Shown in pieces: positions 46,369 to 59,300 of a stretch of 64,000 bases of DNA. Made by a program: the position numbers and the translations under genes. Each line of letters starts with the position of its first letter. The stretch's first letter is position 1. Below the pieces are notes generated by a model, which did not search any database, was not told the DNA's origin, and worked only from the letters and a program-made list of their open reading frames with translations. The stretch comes from Cinnamomum chago (Eukaryota > Streptophyta > Magnoliopsida > Laurales > Lauraceae), in NCBI GenBank assembly GCA_038049695.1, contig CP142453.1:109839501-109903500 (forward strand), read 5' to 3'.

Positions 46369-47169
46369 AATCACATTGATACAACAAATACAAGATAGTC
46401 TCAAAAATAGGCTGATATGGATTGATTTATGGAAAAATCAATTCAAAGTCCAAGTCCAATAATTGAAACCATGCATGGATGAATAATTGAGTTCCGGACA
46501 CTTTTAAGTCCTTATAAAGATGTGAATATTCAACATCCTCTACGAAAGGGCAGATGTAAACGATGTGATTAAAACTTTACACACCCTATTCGTTTCCTTC
46601 CCTTCACATGCCACCACCCTGCATGAATGGGCACTCAATACTTATCCGAAAGAGACCTATGGATCCTGCTTTCATATCAAATGGGAGGCTTATATTATTT
46701 GGAAAAAAAAAAAAAAACAGTCAAACCTGTTTGGACATAATAAAAGTAATAAACAAAATATATGTATGAGAAATTTGCAATTTTGTTGATAGGAATTTGA
46801 ATCTAGGTAGAATAGCATTTAACTCTTGATAGGCCAAGATTGGAGATCAAAGACCCTTGATGATGTTCCTTTTACAATCTTGAAAGGACACAAAATTAAA
46901 CAAAGCAAATTGCCTTAAGTCCAAATACATTTTTGTGTTAAGTTATAGTAAAAATACTTACCTATAAAGGAATTGGAATGATAAAATACAAAATGTAGGG
47001 TTTAAATCCTAGAAAGAGAGAAGTATGAGAAGAAATGCTTCTAGAGGGTTTTTTTTTTTTTTTTAAATCCAAGAAATGCTTCTAGAGTTGAAGGACTTAC
47101 TCCTTCTCTTCTTTTTTTAACCCCAGCCCCCAAGAGAGAGTCCGCATACACATAGGAAGGTAGTTCATT

Positions 47170-47253
47170 CAAGTGAGAATGAGGCTTACACAAGCGGGAA
47201 GAAAGCTCACACAAGTGAGAAAGGAGCCCGCACAAGCGATAAGAGGTAACGTA
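47170..47253. repeat. 21-bp minisatellite, block 1 (4 units)
   Basis: Four contiguous 21-base units of pattern CAAG(T/C)G.GAA....GC..(A/G)CA. The same four-unit order recurs in block 2 at 47347-47430. Confidence 0.85.
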
Positions 47254-47346
47254 CCCAAGGTTTCTGAGGTTCAAACCCTAAGCAGTCAGGTAAGAACTAA
47301 TGCTCCTAACCACTCGGGTAAGGAGTTATTCTTGTTTAAGGTCATT

Positions 47347-47430
47347 CAAGTGGAAATGAAGCTCACACAAGCGGGAAGAAAGCTTGCACAAGTGAGAAAG
47401 GAGCCCGCACAAACGAAAAAAGGTGACGTA
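47347..47430. repeat. 21-bp minisatellite, block 2 (4 units)
   Basis: Unit-for-unit copy of block 1 at an offset of 177 bases; unit 3 is identical in the two blocks, the others differ by a few bases. Confidence 0.85.
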
Positions 47431-48339
47431 ACACTCATTACCACTTGAATAAGGATCCGTACTTGTTAAAGGCCTTACTCGAACGTCCGAAACTGGCTTG
47501 TCAGCTCCCAACGTTCAAGTTTGGAGATCAAGTTACAAGGTTCACATATAATGTCATTTTAACTAATCATAACTTATGAACTATAGTAGGGATTTTCGAT
47601 ATAATGTATTGCTGAAAAGCTTTTAAACAAGAGAATACCATGATGCAAAATATCATCTGAAATCACTTGAGTAAATAAAAGGTGTGAAAAGACAAGTGCA
47701 TCTCATTTTCTGCTTTTTGACCTTAGCTTCCAGGGTTTTTTTCTTCTTACCTACTTAATCAGATTTTGGATTTCTATATGATGTTTGAAATCTCTCTTCA
47801 AGAGGATCAAAATAAAAGATTTGTTTGTCCCATTTAAAGATGTTTATATGTATTAAATCTTAGTTTAATCTAGTAGACTTTTCACTCTTTTTTTTTTTTT
47901 GTATCATATGCACTTGGTCATCAATTTGCTTGGGCCCACCATGATTTGCCTTTGATCAACATTTTCTCTTTCAAAACAGAAATAGAAAAAAGGTTAGTCC
48001 ACAGGAAAATGGGCTAGTGTTTTGGGTTTGGCCCATCAGAGGTGGAAAAGAATGAAATTGGACGGTCTCTATTTGATGATATAGACTGATGATTATGGAC
48101 TAAATGAAGTGTCCAAATGCACACCACCACCACAACCTTTGGTGTGTGGAAAGTTCAAGTGGAGAACTCTACTTGATTGCACACTAATGACCTACTTTTA
48201 ATCTTTTTTTTTACAATCCATTAAATGCCCATCATGTATGATCCACTGCTCTCCACTTTCACCCATCACGTTCCAATACATGATTAGTGAACTGTTGATT
48301 GGAGTTGATATTTAATAAAACTTAATAAGGGAAATGCTC

Positions 48340-49020
48340 CCCTGAGGGTTAATTCTCACCGCTTAACGGTGCTACATACCATGATGGGCCCACCTGCAGT
48401 CCCACTGATCACGAGACTAAGGGGCGTGGAAAGAGTTGGGTTCAATTTCATGCTTCTAGCCCCTTGATATGTAGCCCATAAGTTTAACAACTCATATTGA
48501 AGAAAAGAACTCGACCCTCAATCCAATGGTCCAATTCATTTGATTGGATGCAAACCCATGGCACCCGATGTAAATCAAAGGAATCCTCTATGTGTGTACG
48601 GTTTGGATTGGTGATAGGTGGGGGCCATTATTGTGTCTCTCACCGTAAGATAGTGAGAGTTAACTCTCACCAGTTATGGTGAGAAATACCATGATGGGCC
48701 CCGCTAATTATGAGACTAGGGGGATGGAAATAGCCATCCTTGATGGGACCAGCTGTCAAGTTTGGGTTCAATCCCATGCCTAAAAACCCTTTGATCCATG
48801 GTCCACAATTTTAACAACTTATATTAAGAAAAAGAATTTGACCATTGATCTAACAGTCCAATCTATTCGAATTGGTGCAAATCTGAGGGCTCTAATGTAA
48901 TTCAGAAGAGTCCCCCGTGTGTGTGGATGGTTTAGATTGGGCCCCATCGATCACAAGATCAGGGGATGGAAAGAGTTGTCCTTCATGGGCCCCGCTGCTA
49001 TCAAGTTTGGGCCCAATCCC
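48340..49020. repeat. Diverged tandem repeat, about 310-bp unit, 2.3 copies
   Basis: ATACCATGATGGGCCC recurs at a 310-base offset (48376, 48686), followed in the same order by GGGTTCAAT..CATGC, TTAACAACT.ATATT, CCAAT.. and GTGTGT. A third partial copy starts near 48938. No coding frame is conserved. Confidence 0.75.
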
Positions 49021-49059
49021 ATGGTATGGATTTTGAGATTTTCCAACATTTTTCATGGC

Positions 49060-49412
49060 ATGGACCATGTTTGTTTAAAATAGAGTAAAGTGAAGGAGGG
49101 TTGAAATAGATTCCAACGGTTAAATTCTTGACCCCATGAGATGTTTGATTGCATTAACACAGATAAGTAAAGTAAATAGGTCTGCCCATCTGGCAATTGC
49201 TCAAACTTTACTTTTTTCTCTCCCACGATTAGTTGGAGGAGCCATAATAAAGTGGGGTAGAGTAATTCATTCCCCATTCTCTTTATCCAACCGCCAACAA
49301 TCCAAATGCATAAAAAGTAGTTAATTTATTAATTTATTTCAACACACTCCTCTCTAACTTTGTTATATCATACTCCTCTTCTATTCCTCTCCTAATGCAA
49401 ACAAACCGAAAA
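49060..49412. mobile_element. Tourist-like MITE, diverged
   Basis: CATGTTTGTTTAAAATAGAG at the left faces CTAATGCAAACAAACC at the right, and both flank GAAGGAG / CTCCTCTTC blocks. TIR-like ends only; no certain TSD. Confidence 0.45.
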
Positions 49413-49577
49413 ACTTACTGAAGCAATCCGAGATATGTAGACACTAAAAAAGGTCTATAAATTCAAAGATTAAAAAACATAAAAGCTCTCTATTTTCAGG
49501 TTTGACGTGCATTTCTAATACATTTGACAATATCATCAACTCACTGGCAAATCATCAACCACTCTTCGTTATTTGGA

Positions 49578-50070
49578 AGGAAATTTTCAAATATGGCCTT
49601 AAGTTTTTGCCTTATTTCAAAACAGGACATAAGTTTTGAAAGTTATCAAATTAGTCCCTAAGCTTTCCAGTAAATTTTCAATTAAGGACATTTGGCCATT
49701 TAAAGGTATTTTCTGGTGACTTTTTCCCTCAATATTTTGAAAATACCCAAATTAACCTTGATTTAAAGCCATGACATGGTTTCGACAGCCAGTCGCTGTG
49801 GGAATACTGAGTGTCATTGATCATCGTGAGGACACCGGCGACGGAAATGAGGAGAATATAGAAGAAGTAAATAACAGTTTTATTACAACCAACGGTAATT
49901 TTGGTATTTAAAAAAAATATGAAAAAAGTTGCTGAAAGATAACTTTAAATAGATGGATGTCCTTAATTGAAAATTTCCTGAGAAACTTATAGACTAATTT
50001 GAAAAGTTTTGAAACTTGTGTCTTTTTTTGAAATAAGGCCGAAACTTAAGGACTTTTTTGAAATTCTCCC
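49578..50070. mobile_element. Mutator-like MITE, 493 bp, long TIRs
   Basis: Terminal inverted repeats of about 150 bp (AGGAAATTTTCAAATATGGC left; right mirrored GGGAGAATTTCAAAAAAGTC), sharing CTTATTTCAAAA and AAATTTTCAATTAAGGACAT. A perfect 9-bp TSD TTATTTGGA lies at 49569-49577 and 50071-50079. Confidence 0.88.
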
Positions 50071-51170
50071 TTATTTGGATCTCAATTATTTTTTTAAGTA
50101 GAGATAACTAACTGATGTTGACCTAGATATATCGATTTTCAAATACGTTATTCATTTTGCAAATTGAGATAAGGGGGGAGGGGATTTCAGAGATTGGGAT
50201 TAAAGATGCTTGAGTATTCAATTTGCCAACAGGCCCTCTCCGCGACAGTTTTCTTTTTAGCGGTAGGTAGGTTTTTTCTCTATTTTTTTAGATGCCTCTC
50301 ACTCTACTCCAGTTAGCCCTTCCCGTGACTCAAACCCGAGACGAGGAGGTTGACTATAATACCAAATGTTACACTAAAACCCCTGATGGAACGCATCAAA
50401 TTAAGTCTTATAATTATTTAGGACCGTAACAAGAGGAGGAACTCTAATGTAATTTTGAGGGTTTTGGAGATTTTTTTATTTTTTATTTTTTATTTTTTTT
50501 AAGAAATGAAAGAGAAATCAAAGTTCTGTTGGGCAACAGTGAGGGGAAGAAGATGAAAACGTGTTTCAAAATCAAGAGTCCCGGTTTTTTTCTTTTTTAT
50601 TTTTATTTTTATTTATTTTATTTTATTTTTTTGTATGGGAACTTGACAATACCATCAAGGTTCAACAAGGGTAATTTCATTAATAAAAATTGTGAAAAGC
50701 TCTATGGTTATTTTATTATTTTTCTTCGTAAATCTTATAATTTTTTCATAAAAATCCTTTTACGAAAAAATTATGCGATGAGGGCATGTTTGTCAATTTC
50801 TTTTAATTTTTTTTGGAGACGACTCAATTGAAACAAGTACAGAAAAAATTTCATATATTTTTAAAATATTTAAATCTTAATATTCTTTTTTTTAAATTTG
50901 CCAAAACTTGTCTACTTTTTTGAAAATCCCCTTTTTTTAATAATAATATATCTGATCTTGACCATCCATCATAATCTTTTCCACTTTCAAAGCCTGCAAA
51001 TATTCTCCATTTTTGTTTTGCAAAACAACACAAGTGCACTCGATCTAATTGGCCATCTTTCAAGTTGATCTTGGTGGCTATGCTGCTAGGACCCAAATTT
51101 TGATTAAATCATGCCTATCAAGGAGGGGATACACCTGCATGTAGAGCTACTAAAACAAGCCGAAGGACAA
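50071..51170. other. Gene-free A/T-rich spacer
   Basis: Long T runs and TTTTATTTTTATTTT at 50460-50640. The minus strand of about 50260-50390 has a B-box-like GGGTTTGAGTC and could be an old SINE, but I see no A box or TSD. Confidence 0.35.
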
Positions 51171-51174
51171 CCAA

Positions 51175-51457
51175 ACCACCATCTAAATCGTTGGATAATT
51201 GTATAAGTGTAGAAACTAATATCGCACTAAATTTGATTATCAATAAATTTGTAAAAAAAATAAAAATTCTAATATCACATCAAATTTAAACCGTTTTCTA
51301 TCACGGTTATAGAGAAATTTGCAAAAAAATCACATTATTTTGCAAATTATAAGAACAAACTAAAAGCCAACTTTTTTTTTTATTCATAATCAAATTTAAT
51401 GCGATATTAGTTCTTACACTCATACATCTATCAACCGGTTTGGATGGTAGTTTAGTA
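51175..51457. mobile_element. Foldback element, arms about 75 bp
   Basis: ACTAATATCGCACTAAATTT (about 51210-51230) and its near-complement AAATTTAATGCGATATTAGT (about 51391-51411) are the core of two mirrored arms that also share ACCATCTAAATCG.TTGGAT / CCGGTTTGGATGGT. A/T-rich loop of about 125 bases. Confidence 0.65.
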
Positions 51458-51489
51458 ATCCAAAACAACCAAAAGGGACTGACTTTCCC

Positions 51490-53310
51490 TGGGGTAATTG
51501 TAAGTACTGGCCTGTGCTATCTCAAGCCTATTTCAACCAAAGTAGAAAAGAAGATAAAAACTTCAATAGAATAATTTGCCCTTAATTAACTTAATAATAA
51601 CATTCTAATTAGCGATAAGTAAACTGCTCGAAGAGGAGGTCAAAACAGCCCAAACTAGGATTCCACTTGAGTCTGTACCAGAAACATCAACACCAGTACC
51701 AAAACCTGCCACAATAGGCTCTGATCAGGGCAGGAGACCATTCAACCTGACCATTTATCAATACTACTACAACATGGGCCAAAGCCTAACCCATCTGCAT
51801 TTTGAAACAATACAAAATGTATTATCATCCACCAACAAGACAATATATATTAAGATTTTTAGGCACAGGCAAGAAACATGGCACAGGAATAACTAATACA
51901 AATCAATAAACAAGCGGTAAATACTGCTATTAATCTTAACTCAACCAGATATTCGAAAGGAACACTATGCAGCTGAATATCGTCCAATGCATCAGTTCAT
52001 ATCAACCACAATACAAGTTAAAAATTCTGAGTAAAAAGAGTCATATCTTGGCTACACACCAATATTGTACTGAGATCATTACTCTGTGACAAGAACAAGC
52101 CAAATGGATCCTTATTTAATCAGGCCCAGAAAACAATCAGCCACAAATCATTGAGAGGGCATACCAATCAAGGCCCGATCTAGACTGTTGAATCCCACTG
52201 CAGATAGAAATTAACCCAACAGGTTTGGTAACAATGTGAATCTGACAGGCTGAAGGAATTTTAATCCATAATGGAGCCCGCAATTTTACTTATATGGAAA
52301 TGAACCAGCCCTTGCCTTTTTACAATAGAACCAACCATCTTTAACTGCTGACCCAGAGTACGGATAAGTCTCTGATGATGACCATGGATTCTGCAGTTTA
52401 CGAATTACAGTTTAACATAGAAGTCTTAAGACTTGTTTGTTTACATTAGATTACATAGGAATTGAATACCATATATATGTTCAAATGAGCTCCAAGGAAG
52501 AATCATTCAAGGGATGAAAGGATATAAGGTGGAAATGTAAATGGGACCTATATAGACATTGGACTACTAGGTGATACTTGGGTATTCATGTCCCTTCTTC
52601 CCTTGATTCAATTTCTATTGAAGAGGTCATTTGATATTCATTTTTTGTACATTCACCTTTGGTCTTCATTTTTAACCATTTATGGCATGAATTCCCAAAT
52701 GTATTCAATTCCAATGTATTTCTATGCAAACAAACAGTCCCTACACCAAATTATGAATACAAGCAAAGCCAAATACATCCATGGAAAAGAACTCATGGTT
52801 TTGACTCCTTGAATCCTCTGTTGCTGCAATATACCCATCAATTTGTTGAGGTTCCTTACACAAAAGAGAAGAAGGGAAACTCAGTAAATTTACAAGAAGG
52901 TACTGACGGAAGGGGGAAGAAGGACTACAAGCAAATGGAAAGAGGAGGAAAAAAGAACACTGGGTCTATTCCCCGGTTAAAAATGAAAAACCAGAAGCTA
53001 CTCACTACCGGGTCAAGAAAAGGAGCAGTAGGATCCAAACCAAGAGAGACGATTGAACCAATACCATTAATTACTTGCTGAACTGGCCTCCATAACCCGT
53101 CTCCCTCCTCTTGACAGCTCTCCTTTTATTGTGAAAAACCAGCCACTTTGGCTTGCGGAGGCCTCGGACACCCGGTCTGTGTTTTGACTCTGTATGTATA
53201 CTTGAAAGGTTTAAACCAAAACTAATGTCTGGACTACCTAAGAAAGGGCTATCGCTAAATATGGGTCAAAACTAACAAACATTTGTAATGTCATCCACAC
53301 AACACGATTC
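51490..53310. other. ECT downstream region
   Basis: Contains the ECT 3' UTR for an undetermined distance, then a Tourist-like MITE (52429-52739). Nothing coding recognised. Confidence 0.4.
52429..52739. mobile_element. Tourist-like MITE, about 310 bp
   Basis: GACTTGTTTGTTTACATTAG...GGAATTGAATAC at the left mirrors the right end, which read in reverse complement is GACTGTTTGTTTGCATAG...GGAATTGAATAC. No ORF. Lies about 570 bases past the ECT stop codon, so it could be within the 3' UTR. Confidence 0.7.
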
Positions 53311-56300
53311 TCAGCTGGCTGGTTCCTCAGCAGTTGGGGCATCTCCAGCTCCTGCAACCAGGCCATTCTCAGAGAGATCCCGGTCTCCAGTACCCTGACC
53401 TAGTTCCTGGTTTGTAGCTTTGGGCTGTTCCAGAGGCTCTTGCAATCTTGCATTCGTGTTGGACACATCCTCATCTTTCTCATGGGCAGTAGCATCGGAT
53501 GCTTTTCCACCTTGCACCTACAGCTTGCAGCATATTAGTGTAAAGGAGTAGATCTAATGGATTACAACTTAAAATAGTGAAAAAACAACTATAGCAACTT
53601 ACACATTCAGCTAAGAACTGCTAACTGAATGGGCCAAGATATATGCATCTTTCAATAGATATGGTTAGGTCCATCCGTTTTAATAGATAGGGATCGTGAC
53701 GTCAAGCATCACATAAACCAAACCCAATGTTCAAAATTAAGCAAGAGCATCGTACCAAAAAAAAAAACCAAGGATACTCTCCTGCATAATACTCAGGATG
53801 AGGATCACAAAATCACCCTGGGCCCGGGATCATTATGCCAACTTCCAAATCTAGGCAATGACAAATTTGAAAAACACAGATTTATGTTTTAACTGCGATT
53901 AAATAAAACAATAGCACCTTGCTAATATAACAATGACTGCAATGCATATAGAATTCCACATGTCAGCAAAGGAGGGATGAATGTCTTACCTGTTTCTGGA
54001 TTGGCTGTAGCTTAGCCTTTCTCTCCTGCATTGCCCTTTGGCGGGCCTCGTAAAACAAAAAATCTTCCAGCATGTTTGACTTGCTGACGTGATCCTTGAA
54101 GATTTTGAGCATTTCCAGCCCCTGTTCAAACTTCACCTGCAAACTGCCAGTGGTTAGTCTCTAAAGAATTCCAGCAGTGAAGAGAAGAGTGCCACAATCT
54201 TTTATTGAGGTGCACTCACCTCCTGTGTGTCTCTGCTGTTTGTCACAGGCTTGTAGTCATTATTCTCAAGAGTGATGTGCTTGAGCAGACTGTTGGGCAC
54301 ATCCTTCACAATATGCCACTTGACAGGGAAACAGCCAATCCATTTATCCTGTTGCCAATATTCCACTTTCTTGTTAAAATCAACAGGACCACCCATCTCA
54401 GCAAGACCAACAAATTGCCCGCTAGTATTGACCTGAGGCAAAAAAAGAGTATCAAACGCAATGCAAAAGACAGGAACTAACACAAGAAACAAGGAGTAAT
54501 ATAAAATACCCAATCATAGGCTAAAAGGTCATAGATAAATGGGTCCCACATGAAAACATCTCCATATTAACCTCAATGGAAAGGAAAAAAAAAACCTAAT
54601 GCATCAACCGCATCCCTCCATTAAAATAAAAGTTAAGATTATAACAGAACTATGAACACTCAACAGAAGATGAGAGACAATTAACAAATGTTTGAGTCTT
54701 CAAATCAGAAAAGCATTGCACACCACCAATCCATGCATATAGATGAGTAGCGCTGACTCTGAATAGATGTATTTACATGAACCTGGGATCAACCACGATG
54801 GACCCAATTAGACCAGAAAACTCCGGACCCAAGTCAAAAACCAAAATTGTTGCAGCCGCAGGGGTGCAGGTTTGGGACATGTTACCAATAAAAAAAATGA
54901 TATAATACTAGATTTAAATGTGCATGTGGCATAAGAAACTAATAGAACATGCAACCTCATAGTTATCTTCAAAAGCCGCTACCAACTGTGTTGACTACTG
55001 TGGGCTGCCCATTGATATATAAAACAATATTTTAATAATAGGAATTAATACATATCTTTCATACAGTATTTTAGATACATTACTCAGATAATCAGACAAT
55101 CGAGTATCCAGGGAATCAACCAATAAACCTATTAACAATCACTCTAAAATGAGGGCATGCCCAAAAAATTTCGGATCAGAACCTTTTTGTTTTATAACCT
55201 AGGGTATAATGGACCCATTGAACTATAAAACATGCAACCTCATAGTTATCTTCAAAAGCTGCTACCACCTGTGTTGACTACTGTGGGTTGCCCATTGATC
55301 TATAAAACAATATTTTAATAATAGGAATTAATACATATCTTTCATATAGTATTTTATATACATTACTCAGATAATCAGACAATCAAGTGTCCAGGGAATC
55401 AACCAATAAACCTATTATCAATCACTCTAAAATGAGGGCATGCCCAAAAAATTTCGGATCAGAACCTTTTTTTTTATATAACCTAGGGTACCCCCACAGG
55501 AGGCTTTGGCCCTGAGCCCGAGAAACACTCGATTCTGGACAGCCGAGAGCTAATCCCTAAGGGCACATGCAAACCTATATCTTGGCTCGATAATTAGTAA
55601 GGATAAAAGGATGTCAAACATAAGATAAGAGCATGAATAGTAGAAGTGGATACCTGTTCTAAAGTGCTTTGTGATTGGTGCACACCAAAGAGATTTTTAC
55701 ACAAAAATGATCAGACAAGCTACAACCTTTGAAGCATAATGTTGGCCAATCAAGATGCAACACATGCACAAAATGAGAGCAACAAAGATGAGATGGGTGT
55801 GGTAAAACTGAGAAAGATGTAATCAGAAATGAATGTTTTTTACAGAGCTTAGGGGTAGCATTAACCTCATAAATTAAGAGAGATTGTTTGGGATGGTTTT
55901 TGGATATGTCCAACATAGGTTGGCAACGACGGCATTCGGTGTTTCTTTTTTTTTTTTTTGTTATTACTTGGATTGTTGGCACAGCCAAAAAAAGAGGAAG
56001 GCCGAAGAGGACCTGGATGGAAGTAGCAAGGGTGGATATGAAGAAGTGCAAGTGTGCAACTTATCTGAGGATTTGCCTCCGGATAGATTGGAATGGAGAC
56101 ACAAAAATTTACATACATGAGGAGGTGGTGAATGGCTATGAGGAAAAGGCACTAACAAAGAAACAATAGTGCATTTGCCCAGTGCAGGTTGTGGGTTTGA
56201 AGTTCGAACCCCTTCAACCTTTTTCTTTCTCTTGTTTGCACTTTTGTGGGCCCCAAATCGGAAATCCAAGCCATGCATATAAGTCTAAAAACTGAGGACA

Positions 56301-59300
56301 TTTAATTTCATATCTTAAATCTTCACATCTTTTGAGAATTTCGTAAAAATGTCCAAAAAGTCCCAACTTACAGATCTGATTCCCTGCACTTTTGTGGGCC
56401 CTAATTCTTGATCCGAACAGTTAATATTCTCATATTAATGATAAGCATCAAGAAATTTAGGTTCATAACATAAATCTTCATAGATTTTGAGATCCATGTG
56501 AAAACACATACGCATCTAAATACATCTTAAACCATTGGATGTAATCATTTACTAGTGTAAAAATGGTGATTTTTGACAAACATGGTAATGTGTTTCACAT
56601 ATAACATTTGCATATGAACCCTTTACATGTGTTAAAACTCATTTTTATATCCCATGCATAAAAGGCAAACAACACCTAAGCATTTGTTCGGATTAAATTG
56701 AAAACCAGACTGAATTCATGCATCGTTTGGATTCACACATCACTTGGATTCTCACACATCTACGTATACTCATGCAACATAGCCACCAAGACATGGGCCA
56801 CTTATGCACAATGTAAGGTCAGCATAGACTGCATATTATTTGGTCATGATACATATAACTTTTTGAAAGAGATGCCAATACTCACAGAGAAAAACAGAAA
56901 TACAGGGCAGCCTTCAGATTTGTCCTGAGCTTCCCGGTATGCAGCATCCAGCTTCTTATTTCCATTGGGGGTGCTGGCCCAGACACTATACTTTATGCTT
57001 CGGTGAATATCATCCTCACTGTAAGACTTAATAACAAAAAACTTCGCACAAGAATATTGGACAGGAAAGTCAGCTTGGTTATATTGATCACTGTCCAGAA
57101 CTGCACTATACTCATCATTATTCCCATTTGAAGAAAGGTTTTCTCCCTTCCCGGCTATTGTAATGTTGGGGGTTGTCCCCCTCTGATTTTTGAAGCGGCC
57201 AGCCCTCGGCCCCCTGTTTAGCTCGTTCAAACCATCAGCATTCTCATTACCATAACCATAAAATCCATTAGCTTGGCCCCTAGGTTTGTACTTGTTGTCG
57301 GCAGCCACCCAACCACGCCCATTTGTTCTGAAATTAAAACCACCAGATGCAACACTGGGACCAGTTCTAACCATATTCCCAAACTGACTGTACACTCTGT
57401 TATTTGGATACATAGTATTCATGAATCCAGGAGAAGGACTCATGCCAGATGGTGGTCTGGGATGCAATCCCTGAAAACAATACAAGGAATCCAAGAGCGA
57501 ATTAGAAGTTCATCCAAAACACAGTGAAATGTAGCAAAAGACATTAGAAAACTAATCCGAGATAGCAAAAAAAAAAAAAAAAAAGGAAATCAGGATGGAA
57601 CATTAAGGAAACAACCATCATCTACCATAACGTTAAAGCTCTTAAATCAGAATGGAAAAAAAAAAAAAACAAAACAAAACAATAACTAGCGAATATCCCT
57701 GTCATAAAATCAGTTAATGTACGGATTCTCAAAAAATGGTGTTCTGAATAAGAATCACTGCAAAATGATGAGCAGGATCTTCTTGAAATTATAAATTTCA
57801 ATAAAAACTGAATACCTATGGTTGCATTTTGGGACCAACAGAAATCTCGTTTCTTGCTGTGCTCTTTTTTTATATTTTAAAAAGCTAAAGAAAAATAGAG
57901 AAGAAAGCAGAGACTAGAATAACACCCAATAGCGAAAAAATAAATCATGTTTCTCATGACAAAGGGACATGTCCTTGACTAAGCGTTCCAAACAACATAA
58001 CAATCAAACTTAAACCTTTTACACCCAATTCTATCATGAGAGAAGATAGGATGAAGTAGAAAAAGAAAACTACACACAAGCACTGCAATCAAGACAACAA
58101 GAACACCTTTCCCATATGCATATGAGAGGTTCTAGAAAGAGAGATAAAATGGGCACAATCATGCTAGAAGCTGCATCTTACATACCATCAGATGTGGAAG
58201 CGGGTGAAGATTCTGATTCCTTGATGGTGGAATAGTCGCAGAAGCAGAACTACTTGTCATTGTTCTCTGACGTCCATCAGAGAAGATAGGACCATCATAT
58301 CTAAATCCCTGGTCCTGGTACCCAGAAGAAGCTGCACCTCCCGGCATCCTGCCTCTTCCATAAGAACCATTTGAGGTCTGCAATGAACTTGGATAGTTTG
58401 GCCTTGGTGGAATTGGTCCATTGTCCTTCAAATTATCACTTCCCTTAGCATTTCCATTACCCTTTTCCACAGGCAGGGGTGCCTGGTCAGCTGCAACAGA
58501 GGTGGATGCCTCCCCCTGAGTGGCAGCTTGGTTATGGGCATACGTCGCATCAGGAGTTGGCGGTAAGTAATAGGGAGCTGCATACTGGTAGGGCTGGGGA
58601 CCATAAAGTTGACCATCATGTCCCATAGTTGGTACAGGGGAACCAGGTGGCGGGTATGCACCATAAGGTGCATATCCATAACCTTGTTGATACATAAGTG
58701 AGCCATTGTCACCATAAAGCCCCTGCCAAAATCACAAAATTCATCAAAACCAAAACTACAGGAAGGGAGGGTGGGGATGGGATGGAGAAAGATTAGGTGG
58801 CCAGGATTTTTCCAATCAGTTATTCAAGCTCATGGCTAATGGTGGAAAACTTTGGTTACTTAGAAACCAATCATATGTATGAGAAACACATTGCTTAGAG
58901 GAAAAGAAAGTGTCAAACATCAACGATCTCCCAAACAATAGCATTAAAAATGCCGACAAGGTAGGTTAGGTTCTCAGGATCAAGTTTCTGGCTTTTACAC
59001 TTGAAATGAAAAACACATCAACCATTGTATGATGAAGATGATGACATTTTTGCATTCACTTGGACAATTCCCATCAACGCCATCATCAATCACAAATTTC
59101 ATTTTGCCCAGTCCACCTACCAAATTCCGTAGGTCAACATGTAAAAAACACATCGATTTGATGATCATGCCAACAAAATATCGGTCATTCTTTCTATAAA
59201 CCACCCTTGGTCATGCAAAAATTTAAATATTTAGAATGTCTTGTTCGAACAATAGTTTAGTTGAAGGCAATCCAATATGGGTCCTGAAAGTGGATGATTC

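Noticed and set aside
46167..46379. 70-codon frame with a repeated peptide
   Set aside because: The repetition comes from a recent 99-bp tandem duplication of non-coding sequence.
47170..47430. CRISPR-like regular array
   Set aside because: Units are contiguous 21-base repeats without spacers in a plant nuclear genome; this is a minisatellite.
50260..50390. Another SINE on the minus strand
   Set aside because: Only a B-box-like GGGTTTGAGTC and an A-rich patch; no A box or TSD.
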